This document shows positions 24,901 to 36,200 of a stretch of 64,000 nucleotides of DNA, in pieces (within the stretch, counting starts at the first letter, position 1; every line of letters starts with the position of its first letter). Both the position numbers and the translations under genes were made by a program. Source of the stretch: Melanocharis versteri (Eukaryota; Chordata; Aves; Passeriformes; Melanocharitidae); assembly GCA_013397845.1 (NCBI GenBank), contig VZTG01000433.1, forward strand, positions 46,072 to 110,071, in the 5' to 3' direction. The notes beneath the pieces are model-generated. The model did not search any database. It was given only the letters and a program-made list of their open reading frames with translations, and was not told where the DNA came from.

Positions 24901-27857
24901 CTGGGGCAGGCAGTGACTCCCTGTGACAATGCCTTAGTCACCTGCCGTGACACAAACATGTTTCTGTCCCCAGAGCAGCTGTTTATGGCTGGAGCGATGC
25001 TCCCCGAGCAGCAGAGCTCCACCTTGGTGGGGTGCAGGAGGCTCTCTTGGAGCAGACTGCAAAAGTATGGGACTCGTTATGGAGAAAATCCCAGGTTTCC
25101 TGCATCTTGGCAAAGCTGGGCAGTGCACTCCGACATATTGCCTGTTAATTTATGATCTCTTTGGTACCTTGTTAAACAACTAAAGGAGAATTAACTGCTG
25201 CCCTCAAAGCTGTGTAAATAAATATCCATGATGAAACAGCAGCGCCCAGCAATTCTCGCTGAGTCTCACTTTTTCTAGGCAGACCCCTCCTCCCCGGCCA
25301 TTAATAATTACCCATGAGGAGGCACTGATTTATGGCAGGATGACATGGAAGCTGTAGAAGACACAAAGTAAACTCGATAATGTCAGAAAAACAATGTTTG
25401 TCTTGGTTTTTTATGAGTGAGTTCAAATGCATCCAGCAGAGAAGTGGAGTTATGGCCTGTTCCGGTGGGTTACCCATCCTTCCCGACAGGAATGGCCCGG
25501 GCACGGCCGGGTGTTGTGGAGAGCTTTGAGGAGTGCTGTGCCCATCCAAGGGCCATCTGGCCCAGCCTTTTGGTTTCACAGGCGGTGTCACTGCAAATGT
25601 GACGTGGCTCATGAGGTCACTCTGGAGCAGACAGTTTCGTGACATCACACTTGACACCGCCAGGGCGCTGATACTGCTGCGACAGCTGCAGAGCTGGAAC
25701 TGAGCCCTCCAGGTGACTCCAGAGGTGTTGGTGTCTCAGAGTAGTGCCAGGCTTTTCCCTCCCTCCCTTCACCTCAGTTCTGTGTCACAGTGACCTTCGC
25801 TCCCACGAAACGTTTTCTCAATAACCAGTTACTGAGTCTTGAGCAGTTTTGCTCATATTTGGTTTTATAGAACACTGCTATCATCAGCAATCTCTCAATC
25901 AGTCCAGTCTTTTCCAGATCAGCTCTCCATGGCTGGTCCTTCTGCCTCGGGTGACTTGCAGCCCCCTGTGTAGCTTCACCTTCCTTTAGTAGCATTCCAT
26001 TCGATGTTTTCCACACTCCCCCTTTCTGCTTGATTTCCCTGAGAATGGGGAAATACAGCAAAGCCTTTGACCAAGGCTGTTTCCTACTCTTCTGGTTTTT
26101 ATGGCATCCACAGATCAAGCTTCTCTCTGAGCCTCCCCAGCTGTCTCCTCATCCTGCAGCTCCTCCAAGGCTTTCCTTGTCTTTGGCTTTTCCCAGTCAG
26201 GATAAACATGTTTAAACCTTTACATTCTTGGAAATACATTGTGGTTTGTGTTTGCTCTGAGACAGGAAACCAAGCCAAGGTGCTTCATTGGGAGTCTCAG
26301 TCCCAGGTATTTCCAAGAGCCATTTAACAGAGCCATGTGAGGGTGAGTTTAGACCTGGCTTGGCTGCCGAGAGTGCAGGTTTGAGGGCACAGAGGCAGCA
26401 AAGAGTTTTGGCACCTCAGAGATTGGGACTTTCTAAAGAAATCTGCTGGATGAAGTGATTTCCTCTCATTCCATAAAATCCTCACTCTTTGATCCAAGGA
26501 GATTTACCAGCACATGCTTTGGCTGGAGCCTTTGTGACAGAGGGATGGAGGGTCTGATTCCAGGGCTGTGCAGGGCAGGGAGCTGCTTCACATCCCTTTT
26601 CCACAGGGCAGCTCCCGTGCGGCTTCCTGAGCTGGGAAATGCCCTGGAGATGCTGTTGGAGAGATTTTCTCTCCAAAATCCACACAAAACCAAAGTGCTC
26701 TTTGGATAACTTTCCCTCTTTCGTGCAGGACAGATATCCAGCAGCAATAAATCCAACTGCAATAAACCCGCTTCCTTTGTCCCCAGAAACTGCCACCTTG
26801 CTATGTGGGAGCAGCCTCCTGTGCTCGCGGAACACAAACCACGACCCTCCTGACTGTGTTTTCCAGAAGGAATCTGGCTTGGCTCCCTATTCCAGTTCTG
26901 GGGGGTTTTTTTGGTTGATGAAAAATCACCTGTAGCCGTTGCTGAGGATTTGAGACACCAGGTGTAGCTGGGAAAATGAAAGGGAGGCACGGCCAAGCCT
27001 CTTAGTTTGGGTTCCAATAATGATAATGATGAAGATAATTACAGTGGTAATGGTTCAATTGAGGCTATATCAAAGAAGAGGCGGTTTGATCACAAGGTGC
27101 CCATCAGCCCTGAGGTTCAGGGAGAGGACAGGCTATCCAAGGCTGGAATTACCTCTCCTGCAGTGGAGCTGTTCCTTGGGAAGAGCTGGTGGCTGCCCTG
27201 CGAGGGTGTGCACACCCGGCTGGATGCAGGCCAGGGCACTCAGAGCTGAATCTCCATCATGTATTTACACCTGAGGAGCTTTCAGTCCTTTAGTTACATC
27301 ATGTAGATGTGTCTGTTCATAACATCGGCATCTCCATGGAGATACTGACAAAACTATCAGAAAGCTATTTAAAGTAACTTGGCAGGTGGGACAAAGCAGG
27401 AAAAAAAATATTTGCAACAAATATTACTCACGTTAAATGGTGCCTGATCTGTGTTTTACAACCCATGTTCTAAATCCGTTTTGGGGACTGGAGTGAGCTC
27501 AGCCCCAGCCGCAGGTGACTTTCCGTGTAATGCAGCCATAAAAACTTTACGTGTGTGCCGGAAATATCTCGGGGCAGGTGCTGCTGCCCCTGTGACCTCC
27601 TCCAACCCAGCGCTGGCAAACAGCCCCGGCTCCCTCCCCTCCCTTCCCGGCACTGGTTAGTAAGGATGTGATAAAAGAAAGTGTTTCTCCTCCCCGGCTC
27701 CCTGAACCACGTCCCGCCTGCACCTGGCAGCATTTGCATGTTAAAAGCGGGGGGAAAGGTAAAAGGCACGCGGTCGCTTGCCAAATCGCGGAATTTCTGC
27801 CCGGTGGCTGGGCGGAGGAGGAAGCTCGGGAACACCTCTGCCCTGCCTCCTGCTCCA

Positions 27858-27866
27858 GGGTATTTA
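27858..27866 (+). promoter_or_regulatory. Candidate NOXO1 TATA element
   Basis: The string ggtatttaa lies about 275 bp upstream of the NOXO1 ATG and just before the minisatellite. A start site about 30 bases downstream, near 27890, would put the whole repeat array in the 5' UTR. No transcript data support this; it is inferred from the motif and position. Confidence 0.4.
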
Positions 27867-27904
27867 ACCTCGGCACTCGGGCTGGAGCCGCATCTCTGCT
27901 CCCT

Positions 27905-28112
27905 GCAGCTCTCATCCCTCCAGCTCTCATCCCTCCAGCTCTAATCCCTTCAGCTCACATCCCACCCTCACACATCCCTCCAGCTCTCATCCCTCCAGCT
28001 TTCATCCCTTCCTCACACATCCCTCCAGCTCCCATCCCTCCAGCTCCCATCCCTCCAGCTCTAATCCCTTCCTCACACATCCCTCCAGCTCTCATCCCTC
28101 CAGCTCCCAGCG
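27905..28112 (+). repeat. 15-bp minisatellite in the NOXO1 5' UTR
   Basis: About 14 units of a 15-bp motif (agctctcatccctcc with variants) run almost up to the NOXO1 start codon. Because 15 is a multiple of three, the NOXO1 frame stays open through the array and encodes a repeated A-L-I-P-P pentapeptide. The array ends 24 bases before the ATG at 28136. Confidence 0.9.
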
Positions 28113-28135
28113 AAGGAGGAGCAGCCGTAGGGAAG

Positions 28136-31100
28136 ATGAGCTGCAACAGGTACCCCGTGGATGTGAAGGCTGTTGGCTTCATGCAATGCAGGAAACAGAA
28201 GGTATTTTAATTTTTATTATTTTTTGGCTTTGTTTTCCTCCTTAAATACAATTTATAAATTGGGAGACCAGAGAATTTTGAGTTACTCTTCCAGAGGTAT
28301 GTTTGCTCATTCCCCACAGTGTTGGGATTGGAGCCTTGGGATCTAGGACAAGGGGACTTGTTTTTTAATGGGTTTAATGTCTTGGGTTTTGCTCTCTTTC
28401 TGTCACAGCACCATAAAGTTCTTCTGGTTTCAGTAATGATTATCCATTTGGGACTATGAAATTAAGGAAATATTTTCGTAGGTTTAACGTTTAATTGAAT
28501 TTTTTAATGTGATATTAAAAGCCTCAACTAAACCACAACAAATGCTGATTGCCTGGAAGCATCCAAAATTGAACATTGTGATTAAACTGCTTTTCTTTTC
28601 CCTTTTCTTTTCCCAGAACTACATGATGTTTGTGTCTTGGTCAGATCAGAACAACATTCTCATCTACAGGACATTTGAAGACTTTAAGAAATTCCATGTA
28701 AGTGAATTTTTAATTCCTGAAATTCCAGGATTCACATGCTGGGGAGGAAAAGGAGCCCAGCCATGTCTCAGGGCTCCGAGGAATCACTGTTCTTTCCTTC
28801 TCGCTTTTAGAAAGAGCTGAAGAGAAAATTCCCCACTGAGAGTGGGTCACTGAGGAGTTTACCCAGGTTTAAAGGTAAGGACAAATCTCTGATGGACCAA
28901 CAAACACGAGAGTGATCAGGGACAGTCATAACCCACGACAGAGACTGAAGCCTCAGGGTCTGGCTTGCCTCTGGAACAGATCAGGGGCTCACTCCTGCTC
29001 CTGCCATGGCACTACTGGGTCACATCAACATGTTTGGGTCTGGTACAGACTTAAAATAACCCAGAAAGGCTTTTTTTAATAGATAGTTGCTCTTGGTAAA
29101 TTAATGTTACACTTCAAATATTGGCCTAGAGCTTCTTGAAACTTTACATGAGAAAAAAAGATAAATTTTAGATGTTAAAGAAATCATATCAGGAGCTGTT
29201 AGAAATGAGAGGGAGGCAGGGACAGTGACTTTGTACAGTTTGGGCTTGGGCAGGAAGGGTGGTGGGTGAGGGCAGCCCGGTGCTCAGGGGAAAGATGCTG
29301 CTCCCAGGGATCCAGATCCATTGCTGTCCTATCCCAACCGTGCCCTTGTTATTTTGAAGGTATAACTATGCAGCAGAGGAAGGGAGGGAAGCTGAACAGG
29401 TGCCTGGAGATCCTGAAACTGCTGGAAACATATTCCCAGGAGCTGCTGAAAACAGATGTGAAAATCTCCCAGGGTGAAGAGGTGAATCAGTTTTTCAAGG
29501 CACAGACTCAAGACCTTGATCCCTCCTTCCCTGAAAACAGGTATGAAATCTGAGTTGTATTTTTTTGTTTGCTCATGAAACAGAAATGGTTGGGGATATG
29601 GATAGAAGGGAAACACCAGCTACACTCCAGGCCAGCTCAGCTGGGTGCTTCAATCCAGGTTAATTTTGTTTCTGATACCTGAAGCTTTTCTCAGCCTACT
29701 GCTGAAATTATTTTACCAAAATCAATACTAAACTCAACCTTTAACATGGATTTTTGACATGCACCTGTACTTTTCAGTGTCGTGATCATGCCATCAGTAT
29801 TCAGGAGGGAGAAGAACCCCCAGCCCCTCTCCATCACCCTCCCTCAGGCGTCGCAGAGCTACCGCTGCATCGAGGCCTTTGAAACCAAAGACACGAAGAA
29901 CAAACCCTTCACAGTGGCTCAGAAGGAGATTGTGGAAGTGCTAATCAAGGACATGACTGGTAGGTTTGAGAGGAGTCAGTGTCAGGGGTGGATGGGCAGA
30001 TGGATGCAGAGCTCAGCAAATGCTGAGGTCGTGTCAGGGGTTCAGGTGTTGGTACTTGTGTGCTTACCTGGGGGGACAGTGAATGTCCCTCCTGTCTCTT
30101 GCGTCCCCTACCCAGGGATTGTTGTCATGTCTTGACTTGCAGGCTGTTAAAATCTGGGCATTTTTGCTCTTTGTAGGCTGGTGGCTGGTGGAAAACGCAG
30201 ACAAGCAGATAGCCTGGTTCCCAGCCTCGTACCTGGAAGAGCTTGATGCCTGTGAGGACTTCCAGAACGCCTTCAGCTCAGATGAGGAGGGTAAGTCTGT
30301 TCCTCCTTCAAAACATGAGTTCTGCAAAACCCCACCACTTTACCCACTGCCTGGAGTCCTTGTCTGGACCTCTGACCCTTCTGGCTGGCTCTGCCACCAC
30401 CTGTGGGTCATGGAATCATGGGGTGGTTTGGGTTGGAAGTGACCTTAAAGCCCATCCAGTTCCAACCCCAACACCTTCCACTGTCCCAGGGTGCTCCAAG
30501 CCCCGTCCACCCTGGCCTCGGACACTTCCAGGGATCCAGGGGCAGTTGCAGGTTCTCTGGGCACCCTGTGCCAGAGCCTCACCAACCTTTTTGTAAAAAA
30601 CTTCTTCCTTATATCCAACCTAAATTAATCAGATTGGGGTCCCTGAGCGAACCAGTCACTCCCAGGGGTAGTTGCCCTGCAGCTGGGCTGGGCTGTCACT
30701 GGGACTGGGGCATTTTCTCCACAAGGCAAACCCAACCTCTCCCTGTCTCTGCAGGCAGCCTGTACTTTGTGGTGCAGGCCTACGAGGCTCAGAAGGCAGA
30801 CGAGCTCTCGCTGAACCAGGGGGTGGTTGTGGAGGTGCTCAGGAGATCCCACAACGGCTGGTGGCTGATCCGGTGAGGAGGCTTTCCCAAAGTCCTGGCT
30901 CCCCGAGGGAGCTGCTTGCTGCTCCTCCTCGTGTGGGATGCACAGGAGCCCCCTGAGCTGGATGTCCTTGGCTGGGAATGGTTTCCCTGTCCTCACACCC
31001 CATGGACAGCACGGACCTGCTTCCCCAAGCGCTCTGCTCCCTCCCCTTGGCCCGAGGTGCTGCAAGGGTTTTCTCAGTGTTCTTTCCATCCCTGCCCTCA

Positions 31101-31726
31101 GGTACAACGGCTGCACTGGCTACATGCCCTCGCTGTGCCTGCGGCCCTACCAGAACCCTCACCACAAGCTCCGGACCATCATGAGCTGCGGCCTGAACGC
31201 CTCCAGCCCGAGCCTCTGCCGGCCGCAGCCCCGGGGGGAGGCTGTGCCCCAGCCCCGGCCGCAGCCCGGCCCTTCCCTCCAGGGGCACGGCAGCGCTCCG
31301 AGAAGCCCATCCCGGCCTCTGCCCAGGGCCAGCTCCACGCCGGAGCTGGATTCGGACAGCTCGTCGCTGAGCTCGGGCAGCAGCGGTGCCGGGGACGCGC
31401 GGCTGCCCTGGAAGCCCGACTTGTCGCGGTCCCTGCCCGAGGTGGAGCAGGCCAGCAGCTCTCCGGCCCCGGGCCGCGGCCCGGCCGCGCACAGCAGCAA
31501 ATCCCCGCACCTCGGGGCCAGGGACAGGAACGACTCCGGCTTTGTGGAGTCCTCTGCGGCCGAGCTCAGCCCGTCCCTCGCCGAGCCTGAGCTGGCCGCC
31601 GGTGTCCCCAAGGTGCCAGCCCGTCCCTCAGCCCAGGAGATCCTGCAGAGGTGCAGCACGGTCACCAAGCGCGCCGTGCAGCGATCGGCTCCCCGGCCGG
31701 CCCCGCAGGCCCCCGGCCGGCATTAG
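28136..31726 (+). CDS. NOXO1: NADPH oxidase organizer 1
   Basis: Eight coding exons close in phase: 28136-28201, 28617-28697, 28811-28874, 29360-29540, 29778-29959, 30177-30290, 30755-30872 and 31102-31726, giving 476 residues. NOXO1 is the p47phox-like organiser that binds membrane phosphoinositides and recruits NOXA1 to p22phox to activate NOX1 (and NOX3). Visible features: an N-terminal PX domain (about 5-130; RYPVDVKAVGF, then SWSDQNNILIYRTFEDFKKFH), SH3-A (about 159-214; ALYDY-type SYRCIEAFE, GWWLVEN, WFPASYLEEL) and SH3-B (about 233-290; GWWLIRYNGCTGYMPS). A long Pro/Ser/Arg-rich tail ends with CSTVTKRAVQRS, similar to the CxTVTRRA motif of mammalian NOXO1. As in mammalian NOXO1, I see no p47phox-type autoinhibitory region. 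The protein is about 100 residues longer than the human one, mostly in the tail. The ATG is chosen because N-x-RYPV matches the family start. Confidence 0.95.
30405..30635 (-). mobile_element. CR1 LINE 3' end in NOXO1 intron 6
   Basis: The plus strand starts with 'tcatggaatcatggggtggt' and 'ttgggttggaagtgacctta' and continues into 'ggatccaggggcagttgcag' and 'cttcttccttatatccaacc'. This is the reverse complement of a CR1 3' region, so the insertion is antisense to NOXO1. Confidence 0.92.
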
Positions 31727-31809
31727 CGTCCCTGGGGAGGGGACAGGGGGACAGCCCTGGCACCCTGCTCCCTGCAGGCCCCTGGCAGCCGTGGGCAGCG
31801 GCTCCGGAG

Positions 31810-32025
31810 CGTCAGGGCTCGGGATTGTCCCTTCCAAAGGAGTGCACACACATCCATCGCCTCCCTGGGCAGCACCAGCGTCAGGGCTTGGGATTGTCCC
31901 TTCCAAAGGGACACACACATCCACCACCTCCCTGGGCAGCACCAGACTGTCAGGGCTCGGGACTGTCCCTTCCCGAGGGACACACACACATCCATCGCCT
32001 CCCTGGGCAGCACCGCTCCTGCTGC
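31810..32025. repeat. Three-copy repeat in the NOXO1 3' UTR
   Basis: A 64-70 bp unit is present three times. Each copy has 'cagggctcggga' (or one change), 'ttgtcccttcc', an 'acacacatccat' block and 'cgcctccctgggcagcacc'. Copies begin near 31817, 31879 and 31948. It lies just after the NOXO1 stop codon. Confidence 0.85.
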
Positions 32026-32793
32026 AGCTTCCACAGGGATCAGGAGTTACCGGAGAGGACGGAGCGGTGTCCCTTGGGGAGCCGGCAGCTGCAGAGCTGG
32101 AGGTCACTCGGAAGTCGGTGAGTTCTCCCCGAGGCAGCTGTTACCCTGCCCTGCAGTACGTGAGTGCTTCACAGCCGTGGCTGGGTTATTCCCCATGCCA
32201 GGATGAGCTGGCCACCCTGGAGGGCAAAGGAGTGGCACCAGGGTGACTTAGTCACCCCTGGCACCCTGAGCTAGTTACGGGACTGGGGAGGGATGGGATG
32301 ATGCACCTGTGTCATGTCAGTTACTGAATCCCCTATTTTATAGATATTTTTTTAACATTTTGACTTTTGGAGTTAGTTTGGGGCTTTTTTTGTAGATTAC
32401 TGGAGAGGCCATGGGAGGGGCTGGATCTGCTGAATGGTTGTGAGAATAAAAAACCTGTTCATCCCCGTTCCCTCCAGACATGTCTGTGCAGGCACAGGAA
32501 CACAACCAGGGGAGGCACAGCTGGTGTCCTGCCTGGGGATGGGGACAGAGGTCACTTTTATGGCCCAAACATTCCTCCTTCCAGGGGGCTGGGTAGTTAC
32601 TGAAACTCACAACTATTCTAATCCTAAACTCATTTGCTAGAATTGAGTTAGAAAAAGAGTTATAGGAAAATTAAGGCTTTTCTCTATACTGATGGCTTTA
32701 ACTGTACTCATTCTCCCAGGTATCTGTTAATATTTTTATAAAGAACTTGTGAAGTGTTTGTGTTGTTTGAATTTTATACATTTTTGTCTACAA

Positions 32794-32799
32794 AATAAA
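32794..32799 (+). terminator. NOXO1 poly(A) signal
   Basis: AATAAA in 'ctacaaaataaaacacatg', with a TG-rich stretch downstream. It gives a 3' UTR of about 1.1 kb. The TBL3 signal lies about 340 bp away on the opposite strand. Confidence 0.8.
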
Positions 32800-33135
32800 A
32801 CACATGTAAATGTCTCTGAAGCCTGCTTGTGTTTTATGCTTTAAAAATTTGCTATTTGGGGAATTTATATTGTGTTTCTTTCCCTCCCAGCTGCTAAATT
32901 TGGGGTGGGCACAGGTCCAGACTGCTTTGCCCAAGCAGGATCCCAGCTCCACAAACCCTTTAAATCCCAACTGCTTGTTGGGATTCTGCCTTTTTATTCC
33001 AAACTAACTGCTGTTTGTGAGTCTGAAAATCCAGGGTGTGAAAACACAAACCCCAGCCGGGCCAAAGAAATGACCTTTTCCTTTCATTCACTGCTGAGCA
33101 GCTTGGATGCTGGACTTGGTTCAGAAATTAAAACA

Positions 33136-33141
33136 TTTATT
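33136..33141 (-). terminator. TBL3 poly(A) signal
   Basis: TTTATT on the plus strand is AATAAA for TBL3, only 82 bases after the stop codon at 33223. TBL3 thus has a very short 3' UTR. Confidence 0.8.
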
Positions 33142-33222
33142 ATAAAATACAGGAAACTAAAAATCCAGCTGCCATGCTGGTGGGAAAGAGCTCTTGGGAA
33201 AGAGCAGTTGGTGGGAGGGGGG

Positions 33223-36200
33223 TCACAGAGTGCCCTGGTCCTGCTGGGCCACATCTGCCAGCCTCATGTTCTGCCACATGAACTCGATGAAGGTGGAGGC
33301 CTGGAGCAGCCGGCTCAGCCTCTGGAAGTGGCGCTCTGCAAGGAGGGAAAGGGTCAGAGGCACAGGAGAGGCAGCAGAACCCATCCTTAGACTGTGGAGC
33401 CAGGCTGGGAGAGCTGGGAATGTCCAGCCTGGAGAAGGGAATGCTCCAGGGAGAGCTTAGAGCCCTTCCAGGGCCTAACGGGGCTCCAGGAGAGCTGGAG
33501 AGGGGCTGGGGACAAGGCATGGAGGGACAGGACACAGGGAATGGCTTCTCACTGCCAGAGGGCAGGGATAGGTGGGATATTGGGAAGGAATTCCTGGCTG
33601 GGAGGGTGGGGAGGCCCTGGCACAGATTCCCAGAGAAGCTGTGGCTGCCCCTGGATCCCTGGCAGTGCCCAAGGCCAGGCTGGACAGGGCTTGGAGCAGC
33701 CTGGGACAGTGGGAGGCGTCCCTGCCCATGGCAGGGGTGGATTAACTGACCCGTCCCTTCCAACCCAAACCATTCCACGATCCCTGATCCCAGCCAGCAC
33801 CTCCAGCCCACGCCTGTCCCCACAGTGCCTCACCTGTGTAGGGCAGCAGGGACTCCACAGCCGATTTAATTCCCGAGAACTGCAGGAGGCTGTCGGGCGC
33901 CTCGTGCTTCAGGAGCGTTTCCATGACAGCCTGGGCCTCGTGGCAGTTTCGGGAGTTGGTGTTCCACGTCACCAGGAAGGCCAGCACTGCCTCTGTGGGG
34001 GAAGGAAGCCTGACCAGGCTGGCTCACGGCACAGCCCACACTGGAAAACATCCCTGGGCTCTCACAGAGAGGTTCAGCTCCCAGCTGTGACCGAGGCTCC
34101 TCCACCCCTGCAAGTGTCCACGGCCGGGTCCTGGGAGAGTGGAAGGGACCCTGCCCATGGCACAGGGTGGAACTGGATGATCTTTAACGTCCCTCCCAAC
34201 CCAAACCGTACCAGGATTGCAGGATTCTAATTTCAGGTGACAAAACAAGCCTCTGAGCTGAAGGCTCTCAGCACTTTAATCCCTCAACAAACCTTTCTGG
34301 TCCTTGCGGAGCCGGACAATGTTCTCTTCCAGGCGCCGCCTCCCCTCAGGCTCCTTGAGGATGGCTGAGACAAAAACGAGAGCAGGGACACCGTGGGTGA
34401 TTTCACTTATGGAAAACTGAGGCTTTTGGACTAATTATTGGACTTTGTAGCCTTGAACTAGCTGGAAAAGGTGTTCTGGGAAGGAGAGAGGGCAGGAAAT
34501 GCCTTCAGAGCACGCTCTGGACTCACCCTTGACCACCGTCAGCACCGTGTGTGGCCGGTCCAGGGAAATGGCCAGGCCCAGAGCTTTGAGGTACCTTTTC
34601 TCATGAAGCAGGTTAGAAAGCTCTTGCTCTCTGGAAAACAAATCAGGGGCAAGAGTGAGACCAATCTTTGGGTGGTGGAAAAAACCAAAACTACACAAAA
34701 AGCAGCAGATTTGGCAGTAACAGTTAAGAAGTCTGTGGTGCTTGTCAATAAATGCCTGAATTCCCTCACTCCAATATTGGGATCAGGTGGAGCTGGATGG
34801 CTCCAGGTGCGCACAGTTCCACTGCACAGTTTGCCTTTCACAGCTCTCTATGGCACAAGATCAACTCACTTCATAATCTGCTCCTCCTGTTTGGCCTGTG
34901 CTTCCTTCTCCTCAATTTCAGTCACATCCTATAAAAAAAAACAGGATAAAGGTTTATCAAATCCTGCTTTAATACAGAGGGGTTTTGATTTAGCCATCAA
35001 GGGATGTGGAGACCAGTTTCTGCAGCAAAATCTTGGGGTCAAGTAATTTAAGTGTTAAATCCAGCAATTCCCAACTTCCCTCCAAAGCTCCCGTGCTGGG
35101 GCCCGTCTGCTGCTCTGGAGAAATACAGGATGGACAAAAAAATAACCCCAAACCCCAAGACCAGCCTTGTTGACCCAATTCCAGACTGCACAAAAGGAGG
35201 AGAACTCATGAAAAAACAAACCACTGAGACCCTGAGCTCTCCAATTACCCCGATTATTGACCCAGAGAGGAACCAAGCCCCCATGCTGTACCTGCCACAG
35301 GGTGATGCAGGAGTCACTGGAGGCTGTCACCACCATGTCATCTTTCTTGTTGGAGTGAAGGCCCCAGATTTTATCTTCATGACCATCTAATGTTTTCACA
35401 CACTCGTTTGTTTTAATTGTCCAGAGTTTTAAGAGACCGTCGGATCCACTTTTGGAAGAGAAGCACAACAGAAAGAATCACTGGACAGATCCTTTCTTGC
35501 TCTGTCCCACCTCAAATATCAGATGAACTTGTCCCATCCCAATTCCTTCCAAAAAGGAGCAGAATTAACCAAAAATGTGGAGGACACAGCTCTGTCTGCT
35601 GTGTTTGTCCCAACCCAGCAATGCCACAGCAGCCACATGGAATCCACGGAACAACTGGAGAAGAGGAAGATTAAAATAAACCTCTACAGAAAGCTTAGCC
35701 TAAATATGGCATTTTCCTATAAATATTTCCAAAGATTCTGTGGACACAAGACTGTTCCCTCTTGGTGCTGATGATCAGCTCAGGTATTCCCTCAATTCTG
35801 GAATCTCCCCGGATCCCCGGGCAGGCACGAACCTGCTGAGCAGCTGAGCCCCTCGGCTCACAAAGATGATCTTCAGCACCGAGGCATCGTGGCCTTCAAA
35901 GGTCTGCAAAACAGAAAGGAAGCTCAGCAGTGCCACAGCCACTGCCAGGCCTTTGCAGAGACCCAAAAGGATCCGATTTACTCCTAAAGGCCAGCGAATT
36001 AAGCTCCAAGTTTTTGAAGGATCCTTAACGAACCCCACGGTTTCACCCAGGGCAAAGTTCTCATCACCTTCAGACAGCTGAAGTCCCGAAGTCCCCAAAG
36101 CTTCAGGGTCCCATCAGCCGAGGAGGTGGCCAAGACCTGATCCACGGGGGAGAACTGCACACACCAGATGCCACGTTTGTGCCCAGAGAAAACCCCCAGG

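Larger units (their letters stand above)
19146..27855. other. Intergenic region GFER-NOXO1; no gene seen
   Basis: No exon with a recognisable product was found on either strand. The region holds two CR1 3' ends (about 20985-21165 and 21820-21995), AT-rich stretches near 19.8-20.3 kb, and otherwise unique sequence. Frames of up to about 180 codons overlap on both strands and show no domains. The last kilobase before NOXO1 should contain its enhancer or promoter elements. Confidence 0.6.

Noticed and set aside
27007..27249. Plus-strand 80-codon frame beginning with an Asn/Asp-rich stretch upstream of NOXO1
   Set aside because: The start is a simple AATGAT-type repeat; no homology features, no promoter or splice support.
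33394..34230. Plus-strand 278-codon frame within TBL3
   Set aside because: Made of two CR1 3' ends plus the antisense of TBL3 exon 21.
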